Source: Gigaspora rosea
Lineage: Eukaryota > Glomeromycota > Glomeromycetes > Diversisporales > Gigasporaceae
Reading direction: 5' to 3'
DNA length: 64,000 nucleotides
Assembly: GCA_003550325.1 (NCBI GenBank)
Contig: QKWP01001730.1
Span: forward strand, 10,196 to 74,195
The notes under the pieces are model-generated. The model was not told the DNA's origin. It ran no database searches and saw only the letters and a list, made by a program, of their open reading frames with translations. Positions 1 through 12,399 of this stretch are shown piece after piece. Every line of letters starts with the position of its first letter. Position 1 is the stretch's first letter. Position numbers and translations under genes: made by a program.

Positions 1-285
1 GTTATATATCGTTTCAAGTAATTACGATTATAATCGATTTATAGATATATAACAATTTAATATAAAAATGATATATATCGATTTATAGATATATAACGAT
101 TTAATATAAAAAAATGATATATATCAATTATAGATATATATTGATTTTTATCCAATTTAATCGATATATAACGATATTATGATATATATTGATTATAGAT
201 ATATATCAATTTTTATCCAATAATCGATATATAATGATATTTTAATCGATATATAACGATATTATATAATCGATATAAAACGATT
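1..285. repeat. AT-rich tandem repeat array
   Basis: Imperfect tandem copies of units built from 'atatatcgatttatagatat' and 'ataacgatttaatataaa' alternate over the first 285 bases. They read as a short-period satellite that enters from outside the window. No gene is seen in it. Confidence 0.75.
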
Positions 286-1080
286 AAGTGCTATATATCG
301 ATCAATATCTATGTATAAAATTTTCTGATGACTTTTTCGCACTTTCCTGCTACTGTACCAAGACACTAAAATCTTTATCAATGACCAAAGACTTGAATCT
401 AACTAAGAGAAGTAGCCACCACTATCTGTCAAGTCTCCTTCCTTCAAAAGACTCATCTATTCAGTTCGTTACTTTGTATATGTAATTTCTACTATCATTC
501 TAAAACTAGTATAAACTTGATATTTATATAGAGATAACACGCTTAGTTTTTTTATACCAAATCTTTATATCCAGCTTATTCCTGATATAGTAAGTTCCTT
601 GTACTAAGAAAAAAAATCCTTGGGAAACTATGTACTTCATTGGAAATTTGATAAATCCAGAATTCAAGTTATCAAATCTCACTATAATGAGTTTACTAAA
701 ATATGAGTAAGTTGTATATTTAGTATAAAAGGAATTTGATATACAATTAACTCACCTTATTATAAATAAAAATCCTAACAATAGCCAGTCTGGTATAGCG
801 AAAAACAACTACAAGAAGTTTGAATATGAATTAACTTTTTGTATTTTTTGGTAAGAATCTGTTGTTTCCTTAAATCTAATACTAAAACAGTAATATATAA
901 GTAATTAAAAAAAATAATTTACTAGAATTTTTACGTAAATGTGTACTTTTTGCTTTTTTTATTTAAGTTGAATCTGCTATTTTTTTGAAGTTACCTATAA
1001 AGTAAAAAACAGGTGTTTTTAACAACTTGTTAATGATCTACAAAAAATTTTTCCAAAATTGATTATAAAATTTCTCTGGT
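286..1080. other. AT-rich sequence without recognisable feature
   Basis: Homopolymer A and T runs and no credible ORF. A 65-codon open frame near 288-485 has no recognisable domain and no supporting context, so I do not call it. Confidence 0.5.
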
Positions 1081-1715
1081 TTGTATATGGATTATGAATT
1101 AAATAATTTTTGAACCAGTAGTCTGTTTTGAATAATTTTACTACCAAAATCTTCATCTTAGTGAGATGATTTCAATAAGTCTAAAATCATCAAAATCCAA
1201 TCACAGGATCCCAGATCTTTATAAATTTGTATTGCTCTAGTTATTAAAAATTATTATTAAAAATCTTATAAACTTTATTACTGAATAACTTCTGAACCAG
1301 TAATCCATTTTACTACCAAAATGCTGTCTCAATAAGATGATTTCAATGAGCCCAAAATCATCAAAATCTGATCACAAGATCCAGAAATCATTATAGATAT
1401 GGTTATTTTTAATTGATTTAAGGAGTAGTCTGCCTCTAAAGGAGTAAAAAAATTGCAGATTTTATAATAAACAAAAATAGAAATTCATATTTTTTTATAG
1501 TACAGGAACCTAGCTTGCTTACATATAAAAGTATTTTTTTATTATAAACTTCCTTTTAGTTTCTAATAAAAGTTATAAACCTAATTTTTCTGATTCTAAT
1601 AGCAATAAAATTATTAAAATTAGTCAGATAGATCATTAAATATGAATTTGTTTTAATTTTTTACTTTAGGGTATTTTTTTAAGAATGAAATCATGTGGGA
1701 TTCTATTTCTATATA

Positions 1716-1986
1716 GGGGGGTCCGCTAAAGCCTTGTATCCACGTGACTTTTTATATGTAGATAGGCAATTAAAATCATGAAATTTTGTTTACATAGAGA
1801 AGTCAAAAATCAAAAAAACTACAAAAATATAAAAATGATAGTCTAAACCCGTTTTGGTGCATTAATAAAAAATGTAAAAAAGGCAATTTTACCTATATTT
1901 ATATCTTTTCCTAATGGTAAACTAACCCTAACCCTAATTATAACTAAAATTTCAAAGTCACATGGGTACAAGGCTTTAGCGATCCC
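1716..1986. mobile_element. MULE-type MITE
   Basis: A 271 bp element has terminal inverted repeats starting GGGGGGTCCGCTAAAGCC on the left. The right end reads GGCTTTAGCGATCCCC. It is flanked by the direct repeat CTATATA (1709-1715 and 1987-1993; 7 of 9 bases match if extended to 9). Its centre holds 'ctaaccctaaccctaatt'. The TIR resembles that of the MITE at 23390-23681 and the end of the MULE transposase relic at 38072, so mobilisation by a MULE transposase is the likely origin. Confidence 0.65.
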
Positions 1987-2042
1987 CTATATAGGGCAAT
2001 TAGTAAATCTCTGCTGTTTTTATTATGAAATTTATACTCTTT

Positions 2043-2803
2043 AGCAGGGAGGACTTTTGTTTTCAATGATTTTTGGGATTGATATTACACAAGTATTTAT
2101 ATGTCGTAATAGTGTCATAATACTGTAAAACCAGAATTTTTTCAGGTCTAAGCAAACTTAAAAAAAAATAACAATCGATACAACACTTTATTAACAAAAG
2201 AACTTCCTAGCAAGCATTTCTTTGTTGAATTACGGTGAATTATGCCAAATCACACAATAAAAAGTAGATATATTAAGAGTTGAAGTATTGTCTACCATAT
2301 AGGAAAAGGGAATAAAAATATATTGTATTACTTAATTTATAAACTTTTAACGTTACTTTTTTTGTTTTTTTGGCTTTTTTCTTTTGTTATCCAAATAATT
2401 AACTTGTTTTTTTTTTCATTTATAAATTTATATAGACTATTTTCAAAAGTTATATGTATTCTCTATAAGATGTTTGATTCATTTTATATATGCAATAGTA
2501 TAGCTTTGTTAATTATAGATAAAGTATAAAAAATAGGAATAAAGAGCGTGTAACTTGTTATAAGAAACTTTTTAATTAAGCTTTTGTGTTTATAAGCTAT
2601 ATTTTAATCTGGGTAAATAGTTTGATTTATTTACAATGCGAGTTAGTTTGCTTCAAAAGCTATGAAAGAAATTGTAATATGTTTAATGATTATCTATCTG
2701 TTTTCATTAAAAGTATATAACATGAATAAAAAACTATTTTATTATTGGTCAACTACCTCATGATCAGACCTGTGCATTTCTGAAAAATGCGAAAGTCCTC
2801 CCG
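2043..2803. mobile_element. Possible short-TIR element
   Basis: 'agcagggaggacttttg' at 2043 is matched in inverted orientation by 'cgaaagtcctcccggct' at about 2789-2805. This could be the end pair of a ~760 bp element nested in the larger inverted repeat. The interior is AT-rich; a 68-codon T-rich ORF at 2323-2529 looks like chance. No target duplication could be fixed. Confidence 0.3.
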
Positions 2804-3690
2804 GCTATACTCTTCAACTGCGGACTACCCCTTAAGAGTAGAGGGTACATAGATCATTTTTATATAGTTTTTATATGGTATTTTGAAATTTTCATATAAA
2901 ATTGACATATGCTACTAATAAAACTTTTTTAAATTATAACTAATTTTTATTAAAATTTTACAAAATATAAATAAAACAATTTATCTATTATAGTAAAATT
3001 TTGAACTATTATTATATTTTAAAAAAATATACTTGTATATATCATAAAGTTTTTCTGGGTTGGCCAAAAATTTTCTGGGTTGCACAAAATTGCTAATGCT
3101 GATTGGTCAATTTACGTAAATTTATAAGTTAGTTTTATTATTAACTTTTAATACCCAATCTTTAAAATTTCATATCTTACTGAGTTTTTAACCAATTTTA
3201 ATGATTTTACTATCATTAAAATCAGAAAAACCTGCTCTACAAACTTGACTTAAAATATGATTAGTTTATTTATTATAATTTTTCATAAAATTAAATATAA
3301 AAAAAATTTACCATTAAGTTTATATATAATTTTAAAATAGTACCCTCTACCCTTAATATATTTATATTAAAATATTACAAATCTATAACAATCTCTGAAT
3401 CTTGAGATCATAATTTAATGATTTTAGATCATCTCGTTGAGATGAGCAATTTGGTAGTAAAATCATTTAAAATGGATTAATTATACAATATTAAAGTTTA
3501 TAAGATTTTTAATAATAATTTTTAATATATACAAAATAATATAACTAGAGCAATACAAATCTATAACAATCTTGGATCCTGTGATTAAATTTTGATGATT
3601 TTGGGCTTATTGGAATCATCTCACTAAGATAAACATTTTGGTAGTAAAATTATTCAAAACGGATTACTAGTTCAAAAATTATTTAATATT

Positions 3691-4260
3691 AAATTTTTAA
3701 AAATTTTTAAAAATTTTAATAAAAGTTTAGCCAATCAAAAGTTATTTGCTATTAGGACCTGATAATTTTTTGACTCTCTACTTTAAAAAATTAGATAATA
3801 AATAGTGCTCCTCTAATGATAAAGATAAAGTGTATTATTTTATTTAGTTCTTTTATGAACATTTCTGATAATATTTTTATAATAATGCAATGCTATGAAA
3901 ATATCAAAAATTTTTTCATAACTATTATGTTATTAGTAAAAATTTTAATATTATATTAATAAACTGGCACGTCTTTTGTCTATACTTAATAAATACTAAC
4001 TAACTACCTGGCTTATATGATCATAAAATATATTTTTTTTATTATTTTCAATATTATAATTAGAGTCACAGATATTAGAATATCAATTAACAAAAGGCAG
4101 GATATAGAGTGACGTATTGACATCACTACCTTAATTTTATATGACATAAGAGTAATATAGTGACAGCACTACCTTAGAACTTTCAAATGTTTGTAGCTAT
4201 AATTATAATATAAACATGTTTATTCAAATTAAAGTTCATAAATTGCTAAATAATACTAAT
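3691..4260. other. No feature seen
   Basis: AT-rich unique-looking sequence between the large inverted repeat and the next tandem array. No ORF, TIR or array was recognised. Confidence 0.4.
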
Positions 4261-4261
4261 A

Positions 4262-4460
4262 TACTATATTTATTTTAACTATTACACTACGTTCATTCTA
4301 ACTATCATACTAAGTTCTTTCTAACTATCATACTAGGTTTGTCTCTAACTATTTTTTTACTACTATGCTAAGTTCAGTTTAACTATTGTACTATGTTGGT
4401 TCTAACTATTTTGTAAATGTTTATTTTAACTATCATACTATATTTATTCTAATAGATACT
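4262..4460. repeat. Tandem array, ~20-24 bp unit
   Basis: About nine degenerate copies of a unit like 'ttctaactatcatactaagt'. The same unit resumes after 4735 ('tattctaactatcttgcaac'), so the MITE at 4461-4735 was inserted into this array. Confidence 0.7.
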
Positions 4461-4735
4461 AGTCAAATCCTGACAAACAGAATCCCAACAGGTCAAAAAA
4501 ATCCTGACAATAAAAAATTCTAACAATCCTAATAACAAAAAAATCATTAATTATATAAGTTAGGTTAGGTTAGATGAGTGTCTAGATTAGAGTTAGAGCG
4601 AGAACCTAGATTAGATTTTGAGTTTAGTTGATTTTATAGTAAAGTTGTTTAAGAAAAACTTTAGAATTTTTGATTATTAGAATTTTTTTGTTAGGATTAT
4701 AACCTGTTGGGATTTGTTTATCAGGATTTTGCCCA
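4461..4735. mobile_element. MITE inserted in the tandem array
   Basis: The left part (4465-4535, 'caaatcctgacaaacagaat', 'cccaacaggt') is matched in inverted orientation at about 4665-4730 ('acctgttgggatttgtttat', 'caggattttg'). The centre carries 'taggttaggttag', a degenerate telomere-like run as in several other elements here. About 270 bp, no coding capacity. Confidence 0.6.
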
Positions 4736-4739
4736 AATC

Positions 4740-6690
4740 TATTCTAACTATCTTGCAACATTTGTTTTACTGTAATTTTTTTTAAAAACAACAAAGTTTA
4801 TTAAAAAAAATATATTTACAATTATTTAAAATTATTATAAAAACTAATTGTATTTATACATGCTAACAAAATTGATTTTAAAAAAAGATCTATTTCATTT
4901 TTATTAGAAAAATTTAAAATTTTTTATAAGAAATAACAAATAAAATTTATATAGTTATGTTCTTTTTAATTTTGTCTATTCAAAAAAAGTATCAAAAAAA
5001 TTTATTTTTTAAGGGTAGGGTCTTTGTTTACTATTTGTTTGTATATTGCATAAAAATAAACTAATTAAAAATTAAGAATCTGCAAAATTAACCAATTATA
5101 TTTGTATATTTGGTTATATATGCATATTTGTTTGCACATTGTATAAAAAAAACATGTAAACAATGATCCTACTTTTAAATAAAACTAAGTTAAAACAATT
5201 TTATCTTCAAATTTTAATTTCAGGTTTTTGATTCCAAAATAATTTCATTAGTATCTATAATTATGCTGCACTAGCAACTAATTAATTATTTGTAGTTACA
5301 ATCAATAATTCAGTATATTTAAATGTTAAAATAATTAATTTCTAAAATTTTAAAATATATTGATATTATATATAATAAAATAGACTGTATTTGATATAAA
5401 TATTTAACTTTTATATAATTATTCTTAAATATATGATGCTAAAAGCCTATATTTGACAATAAACTAGTATAACCTTAAAATGCATCAACCTTTTATAGAA
5501 ACTATTTTTAAAAGCTTTATTAGCAAATTTATAATAGTGTAATCTTATATAAGGTCTTGCAAACCATAAGGGCACTACCAGAAATCAGCTGATTCGATTT
5601 TGGCCAAAATTTTGACAACTCTTTTAGTCAGGTTTTCATATTAAATTTTCACTTTTTCAGACCCTCTAAAAAATTAGCTAATTTCTGGCCCTCCCCTAAT
5701 ATAAGCAAAAAATTTTATAATATATTTTGAAATATAGTCAATTCTTTCTATACTGACCCTCAAGTCTGGTCAAAAAAAAAAGTTCACTATAAAAAATTAC
5801 TATATTTCTTAAGAAACTATAGCTTTTTTTTATACTGAACTATTAAAAAATTTTAAAATTTTGAGTTTATTATATTCTGAGTTCATTATAACAAGATTTG
5901 TTATATATAGAGTTGACTATATTTTAAAATATTAAATTTTTAAAATATTTCAAAAATATAGTTCAGGCACTTAAAGGTGATACAAATTTTAAACACTAAT
6001 CATATTTAATATAAAACAATATCACAAAAAAACAAGCTACTATTTTGTAGTTTAGCTAATTTGTTACAACTTAGTAGCCTTATTTTTAAAAAATTATTGT
6101 ATATTTATTTAGTTAATAATGGTTTAAAAGTATAATATTTTTATATAATGTGTAAAAATTTGGCCCAAAATGGAACACGTCATATGTTTTAACTTACTGC
6201 TATTGGCTAATTTTAAAATTAATTTAAAATTAATTTTAAAATTAATTTTAAAATATTTTTTAATAATTAATTTTTAGCCAATCAAATTGCAAGAATTCAC
6301 AAAGACACCAAATTTTACTATAAATTTTTGAAAATAGGCCAAATTTTATAATTTCTGCCTTTAAGTGTTCTGCATTATAGTCTTGAAATATTTTAAAAAT
6401 GTGTTGAAATATTTTGAACCCACTTTTGAAATATTTTAGACTAGAAAACCAAGCTAAATCAGTGGATTTGTAATCTGGATTACACATTGAAGTAATATTT
6501 TTGAAATAGTTCAAAATTTTATATAAAATACAAATTTTGTTTTTGTACTACAAGATCAGATTAAATTTTTTGTTTATAATTAGATCTTCTATTTTGTTTT
6601 TTTGCTTTTTTGTTTTCATTTCATTTTTTTGTTTTTGTTTTATTTTTTTTGTTTTTATTTTGTATTTTTTATTTTTTTTTATTTATTAAT
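4740..6690. other. AT-rich stretch without gene
   Basis: Long A/T runs and short palindromes, including repeated 'aaaattaattttaaaatta' around 6215-6255. No gene-like ORF was accepted; open frames here are low-complexity. Confidence 0.45.
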
Positions 6691-7643
6691 TTTTTAATTT
6701 TTTTAATTTTATTTTTTATTTTGGCACTTTACAAAAACACCTTTGCAAAAAAACAAAAACTTTTTGAAACTTTGTACAAGCCAACCCAAACTAGTATTTG
6801 TAGTCGATCATTACTTATAAACTAGACTAAGTTGGTATTTAAAAATCAGTTTAGCTGGTTAAGTCAGAGTTAATCTTTCTAAGCCAAGCTTTAGAAATTA
6901 TCAAAAATTTCTTCAGATTTTTGTCTCAACCTTGCTTATATCTATATTTGTTGCTTTCTTTTTGGAGTTTTTTGGATTCTAATAAGTGATATAATATAAA
7001 CTACTGAACTAATCTAATTTGATTGGTTATTGTAATTTTTAATATAATCTAATATAAAAATTAACTAAGTTGATTTTTTAAAATCAGCTAACTAAGCTAG
7101 CTAAGTTAATAAAAATCAACTAACACAAATTAACTATAAACACTAGCCCAAATTTCTGATACTTTGCAAGAATACTCAACTGATTTTTTTAGCAATTTTT
7201 AAATTTTCACGAACACTTCTTTAAAAAAATAAAGATTTAGTTAGGACTTTGTTTATTTCTTTATTTGATATAATTTGTTTATTTTTGTTTTTTTTTTAAA
7301 TTTGGTTTATTAATTTATTTTTATTTCAGAACTTTGCAAGAACAGAACCTTTACTTCCTAGCACTTTGCAAGAAAACCAATAAAGACTTTTTTGGTACTT
7401 CGCAACTTTTTGGCATTTTGCAAGAACATTAACCCAGCTTTTGCAATTTTTGAATTTGCAAAAACACAAACTTTTACTTTAAGAAATAAAGATTTGGGGC
7501 TTTGTTTATTTTTTTTTATTCAGTTTGTTAACATTTTTTGTTTTTTTTTTTGTTTGTTTTTTTTTACTTATTTTTTTAATTTTTATTTATTTATTTTTGA
7601 CTTCTTTAACACTTTGCAATTTTTTGGTACTTTACAAGAATAC

Positions 7644-8402
7644 TGTTATGGTATACGGGGTACATAGATGGAAATAAGGACAAAACAATCGAACGATCAT
7701 TAGGTTGCGCATATAATGCACATGATCAATTGGAAATTATAAGATTGATAAATGATTAATTATACAAGTTAATATTATGCAAGGGCAGTGTTGTACGTTT
7801 TGGCTGTCCAAAGTCTTTTTTGGCTTGTCCATGACCAAAATTGTCCAAATGTCCAAGATTGTCCAAAGCTTGTCCAGGCTTTAATAATTAATAAATTTAT
7901 CTAAAAAATATATAATTATATATTTTTTTAGGTACTGAACACAGTTTAGTTAAAATTAAATAAGTTATCTTAATAAAATTTTAAGTAATTTTACTTTATT
8001 TAATTGTTCAAAATTGTTCAAAATTGTCCAAATTATTGTCCAAAGCTGTCCCGTGACAACTCTGTGCAAGAGTATATCAAAGTAAAATCATTAAATATGC
8101 ATAAATAATGTAGTAATATAAGAGTCAAAGGTCGTATGACTGAATTATGTACAAATAATGATGTAACCCATAGTATGTATTTAAACGAAAGTAATTGTAG
8201 AGAGAAAAAGGTTAGCGTTTTGAGTCTTTTTCTCTTAATAAATAAACAATAAACATTTGAATTGAATATATAATATAAAAACTTGCCTTATAATAATACA
8301 CTTGTCTTAATTAGTAAAGTAAATCGGTTAGAGCAAAGTGTATAGTGCCCACCATTAGGGTTAGACTGTTTTGTGGCTCAGATCACGAATTTACTTTTGA
8401 CA
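7644..8402 (+). mobile_element. Probable solo LTR fossil (retrotransposon)
   Basis: The unit begins TGTTATGG and ends TTTTGACA, giving the TG...CA ends of an LTR. It is flanked by the short direct repeat ATAC (7640-7643 and 8403-8406). Near the middle is a polyadenylation-like stretch ('cttaataaataaacaataaa', about 8245). Removing it restores the surrounding repeat. Without its nested hAT element it is about 470 bp. No internal coding region is present, so the retrotransposon family cannot be named; loss of CpG and the nested insertion suggest an old copy. Confidence 0.5.
7786..8064. mobile_element. hAT-type MITE (copy 1)
   Basis: A 279 bp element with ends CAGTGTTGTAC and GTGACAACTCTG. It is flanked by 8 bp target duplications TGCAAGGG (7778-7785) and TGCAAGAG (8065-8072), one mismatch, which is the hAT signature. 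It is nested inside the probable solo LTR. A second copy lies in the opposite orientation at 13937-14233. The interior is rich in 'ttgtccaaa' words near both ends, as subterminal repeats. Confidence 0.8.
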
Positions 8403-8598
8403 ATACCAACTTTAACTTTTCTAGTACTTTGCAAAAACATACTAGATTTTTCTAGCAATTTGCAAGAATATCAACATTTCTAAGAAATGATCTTTTTTAT
8501 TTTTTTTTTACTTCTTTACTATTTTTGGGAAGTATTTAAAAAAGAAGTGAAACAAAGGTTATAGCCAAAACAAAAGAAATAGCAAAGTATTGTCAATA

Positions 8599-8917
8599 CA
8601 GGCAGGCCTCCATAAATGCAATCTCCATAAATGCAATACTTCTCTAAATGCACGTTTTTTTCTATTCTATAAGATGTTATTAGTGCTAAATGCACGTTCT
8701 CTTGAATAACATTTTATATTACACTAACCTCTCTAAATGCACGTAGCTAATCAAATTTTAGTATTTAAGATAGGTTATACAGGTTTGGTAGAAGTTACAC
8801 AAACTTAATAATCAAAATTTTAAAGCTGCAATTTAATTGGCTCACTCTAAATGCAAACCTCCCTAAATGCAAGTTGTAGGCTTGTCCTTACAAGTTGTAT
8901 TTATGGAGGATTGACTG
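8599..8917. mobile_element. pogo/Tc1-type MITE
   Basis: The left end is CAGGCAGGCCTCCATAAATG and the right end is the complement of CAGTCAATCCTCCATAAA. Both are bounded by TA (8597-8598 and 8918-8919). The repeated words 'ctaaatgcac' and 'cataaatgcaat' sit inside both ends. It belongs with the elements at 21278-21603 and 32745-33232. Confidence 0.7.
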
Positions 8918-8919
8918 TA

Positions 8920-9470
8920 GTTAAAACAAAAAGTAAAGATAATAGCTAACTGCAAAGTGAGCAAAATAAGTGTGTAGGGCTAGTTTTTTATATATAGTAA
9001 TAGAATAGGATGCAATGAAGTGTGAAAGTAGTTTAAAATATTTTTAATAATGTAAAAATAATACTATTTAATAATATAAGAGTGTTATTTTATAGTAATC
9101 TTGTGATCAGCTAATCAAAGCAATTACATGGTTAGTTTTTTTTTATTTAAAAAAATTTTTTTAAGTATTTATTATATTAAAAAAAAAACCTTGCATACAT
9201 AAAAAAAATAAAAAAACCTTGTTAAACAAATAAAATTTTACAAACTTATTCATAACGAAGCCACCAAATTCACCAGTTTTTTATTATTTAAAAAAAACAT
9301 CACAAAATAATAATATAATAAAAAAAATTTATATCGTTGCATAATGAGTATTATTGTGTAACAAAGTAATAAAGCTACCAAATTCATTTATCTACTATAA
9401 GAATAGCGCAAAAAATGGCCTATTTACTATAATAAAAATAGCAAAAAAAATGAGAAGTGAAAGGTAAAAA
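8920..9470. other. No feature seen
   Basis: AT-rich sequence with poly-A/T runs. Nothing beyond composition was recognised. Confidence 0.4.
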
Positions 9471-9474
9471 TGAT

Positions 9475-10115
9475 GAATAATCCTTGTAAAAACTACTAAA
9501 AACGATAAATTTACTAACAAACCCCACAAAAAATGAAGAAGAACCTACTGGACAAACCTACTAAACAAAGACAAATTAACTGAATAAGCTTAGGGGCATG
9601 CCATTTATTATGTAATTTTTACCATAGATACATGGTCAAAGGTAGTGATCACATCTGTATATTATATTAATTAATCAGAATTAAATAAAGTGATTACACC
9701 ATACATGGGTAGAGGTAGCTACTAAGTAAAAAATATTATATAATAAATGGCATGCCCTTTACTGAAAAATTTAATAAAAAATGATAAAGAATTTACTTAA
9801 AAAATGATAAAGAGCCAATGCCAAAACCAATAAACTTATTGAAAGAACACACTAAAAGCAACGAATTTACCAAAAGAACCCAAAAAAATAACAGGAAATC
9901 TTAATGAAAAGCTTATGGTACTAAAAAATTTACCAAAAATAATAAAGATTTTACCAAAAGGACCCACTAAAAATGACAAAGAACATTACTAAAAAACAAT
10001 GAACTTGCCAAAAGACCTACTGAAAAATAATGCCGAACTTGCTAAAAGAACCTACTAAAAACTAAAGAAAAACCTTATAGAACTTGGTAAAAGAACTTGA
10101 AAAAACTTACTAAAT
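9475..10115. repeat. Degenerate tandem repeat interrupted by a MITE
   Basis: Words such as 'actaaaaatgacaaagaa' and 'ttaccaaaagaaccc' recur every 30-40 bases. The array is split by the MITE at 9593-9758. Purine-rich on the plus strand; no ORF is retained. Confidence 0.5.
9593..9758. mobile_element. PIF/Harbinger-like MITE
   Basis: A 166 bp element with ends GGGGCATGCCATTTATTATG and, on the opposite strand, AGGGCATGCCATTTATTATA. It is flanked by TTA on both sides (9590-9592 and 9759-9761). A 3 bp TTA duplication with G-rich TIRs fits PIF/Harbinger. The TIR resembles that of the larger element at 12934-13453. Confidence 0.6.
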
Positions 10116-10429
10116 CATACAATCTAGGTGTAACTTCATTAGGCTCCAACTACAATATCAACGATAGTACCAATAAAAGCTCCAGTAATAGCTTCAGCAA
10201 AGACTCTATAAATGACTTGAAATAACAACTAAAAAAATATCATACATATTAATAAAAAAAAAAACAAAAAAATTAAAAATTAAATACAAAAAAAAACAGA
10301 TTATTAATATGATTGCCAATCTAAAAAATGGTTGGCTAATCATATAGGGTTGTCATAGCAATAGGTCACTATCTATAATTTTCTATAATGTAATATATAA
10401 TAAAATATATAATATTAATTAAAGATATA

Positions 10430-10633
10430 CAGTTGCCTCTTTCTAATCCAAACCTCTTTAAACCGAACACTATTAAACTCTCTCTAAACTGAACAAAATC
10501 TCCTAGAACATTTGTAAATTTTATTATAAAGTTCAGATAAGCTATATATAACATTTTGAAAACTGAACTGTTCCAAATTTTTATATAGTAAAAAAAAGTA
10601 GTCCTGGCAGTTCGGATTAGAGAGAGTTGACTG
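10430..10633. mobile_element. pogo/Tigger-type MITE
   Basis: The left end is CAGTTGCCTCTTTCTAATCC and the right end is the complement of CAGTCAACTCTCTCTAATCC. Both are flanked by TA (10428-10429 and 10634-10635). 204 bp. The TIR pattern CAGT..(A)CTCTCTCTAAnCCGAA is typical of pogo-group MITEs. Two overlapping minus-strand ORFs (10369-10678) cover it and are not genes. Confidence 0.75.
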
Positions 10634-10675
10634 TAAATTAATAAGGGGATCAATTTTTAGAAAAAATGTCTTTGT

Positions 10676-10891
10676 CACCCCCTGTGACTGTCACGGCCAA
10701 TAAGACCATATTAATATTAAAATAAAGTAAAGTTAGGATTAGGATTAAAATTAAAATTATTAGAATTAGTATTAAAATTAATACAAAATTGCAAGAGGAT
10801 CATTTTTTTGTTAGAAGTGCAATAGGTATTATCTTAGTAAAGTTTTGAGTTATAAATAAACCCATGACAAAAAACTGCATCACAAGGGGTG
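10676..10891. mobile_element. MITE with telomere-like centre
   Basis: Ends 'tcaccccctgtgactg' and, on the other strand, 'tcaccccttgtgatgcag'. The interior has the degenerate run 'gttaggattaggatta' and the motif 'tttttttgttagaa'. The same interior and right end occur in the element at 16600-16927. Confidence 0.6.
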
Positions 10892-10899
10892 AAAATACA

Positions 10900-12060
10900 T
10901 TCCTCCTAATTTTATACCTCTCACATTTAATATTCATACTCTCCTACAAATTTAACTTTTTTTTAAACTTTGAGTAAAGATATTTTAGTAACTACAAATC
11001 AAATTTAGTAAGCTTTACCGGTATTTCTTTAAATTTTATAGATTTATAGAATTCAAATAAAAAAAACTTTATTGAATTTGGCCTAGTAGTTGCTGAGATA
11101 TCTTTGCTCAAAGTTTGAAAAAATCAAACTGTCTATTAAAACAAACTACTGTATACAAAATTTACTTTAAACTTTAAGCGAAGATATCTCTGCAACTACT
11201 AAGCCAAATTCAATGAACTTTTTTTTGTTTGAATTCTATGAATCTATAGAATTAAAATAAAAAAAAATTCATAAAATTGAACTTAATAGTTAGGGGAGTG
11301 ACAAAAATCAGGTGATTTTTTAGGGGTGGAGGGGTAAAAAAAGTTGAAATTATATATAACTGATAAGAACCTGACTATTTATATATTAAAAAAGAGGGAG
11401 AGAGGGTAGGCCTCTGATAAAAAATAATCAGGTGATTAATGATACGGCCCTTACATACTCAATTTTAAAAAAAAATCCAAACTGTTTATCAAAACAGAAG
11501 CTGCACTAAAATTTTTCCAAACTTTAAGTGAAGATATCTTAGCAACCAGCAAGCCAAATTCAATAAATTTTTTTATTTGAATTCTATGAATAAATAAATT
11601 CAAATAAAAAAATTTATTGAATTTGGCTTGCTAGTTGCTAGGATATTTTCACTTAAAGTTTGAAAAAAATTTTAGCGCAACTTCTGTTTTGATAGACATT
11701 TTGGATTTTTTTAAAATTTGAGTGAAGATAACTATGTAACTAAGTTAAATTCTATGAGTTTTTTTATTTTAATTTTATAGATTCATAGAATTCAAACAAA
11801 AAAAAGTTCATTGAATTTGGCTTAGTAGTTGCAGAGATATCTTCGCTCAAAGTTTAAATTTTGTATAATTTGTTTTGATAGATGTTTTTAAACTTTGAGC
11901 AAAGATATTTCAGCAACTACTAGGCCAAATTCAATAAACTTTTTTTATTTGAATTCTATAAATCTATAGAATTTAAAGAAAGAAGTTTACTAAATTTGTT
12001 TGGTAGTTACTAAGGTATCTTTACTCAAAGTTTAAAAAAAAGTTAAATCTGCAAGGGGTA
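10900..12060. repeat. Array of ~150 bp palindromic units
   Basis: About nine half-units alternate in orientation. Each half contains 'aactttgagcaaagatatct' then 'gcaactactaagccaaattc'. Pairs meet at 'gaattctatgaatctataga' so that each whole unit is a near-perfect palindrome (about 10968-11125, 11515-11665, 11735-11860, 11880-12030, plus a half at 11166-11285). A G-rich segment at 11290-11460 interrupts the array. Matching outer ends ('tttaatattcatac' near 10930 and its complement near 12060) suggest the whole is one inverted element. Confidence 0.7.
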
Positions 12061-12395
12061 TGAATATTAAATATGGGGGCATAAAAATTGATCTCCATTT
12101 AATAAATGTAAAAATATAATGTATAACTAGGAAATCGGAATCTGATATGGGTCCGAAGCAATATTAATACATAATTTTTAATTAATCCGTTTAATTAGAA
12201 TATGCAAATAGTGCACATGTGTAACACATAAAACGGTATATTTTAATAATCAATTGTTACACTGACTGTGGATCATCACGGGAACCGTCAATCTTCAAAT
12301 TTTATTGGCCTGATCTGACTAACATTGCATAGACGTGCATTCAAGTTTACTCATACAGTTGTGTCCTCGCTATGCTTCGGACAATAATAATAAAT
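12061..12395. other. No gene seen; small CpG-containing patch
   Basis: The stretch 12125-12375 is less AT-rich than its surroundings and holds a hairpin-like 'tcctcgctatgcttcgga'. I recognise no gene, RNA or known repeat end in it. Confidence 0.35.
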
Positions 12396-12399
12396 AAAA

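Larger units (their letters stand above)
1081..3690. mobile_element. Large inverted-repeat element with ~320 bp arms
   Basis: The sequence at about 1081-1400 reappears as its diverged reverse complement at about 3361-3690. Each arm holds two copies of a ~100 bp hairpin module (1111-1210 and 1292-1382; 3390-3480 and 3573-3673). Both arms carry the words 'aaatttgtattgctctagtt' (plus strand, left arm) and its complement (right arm). The 2.6 kb structure looks like a foldback or composite non-autonomous DNA element into which others have inserted (see 1716-1986). No ORF encodes a transposase. The superfamily cannot be assigned from what I see. Confidence 0.6.
6700..8480. repeat. Degenerate array of 'actttgcaagaac' words
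   Basis: The word 'actttgcaagaac' and close variants recur at irregular spacing (about 6723, 7162, 7330, 7360, 7420, 7625, 8430, 8455). The region is interrupted by the LTR-like insertion at 7644-8402. T-rich ORFs at 6610-6825 and 7392-7667 arise from the base bias. Confidence 0.45.

Noticed and set aside
6610-7667. Phe/Leu-rich ORFs on the plus strand (also 2323-2529)
   Set aside because: They are produced by T-rich sequence, with no start context or family.
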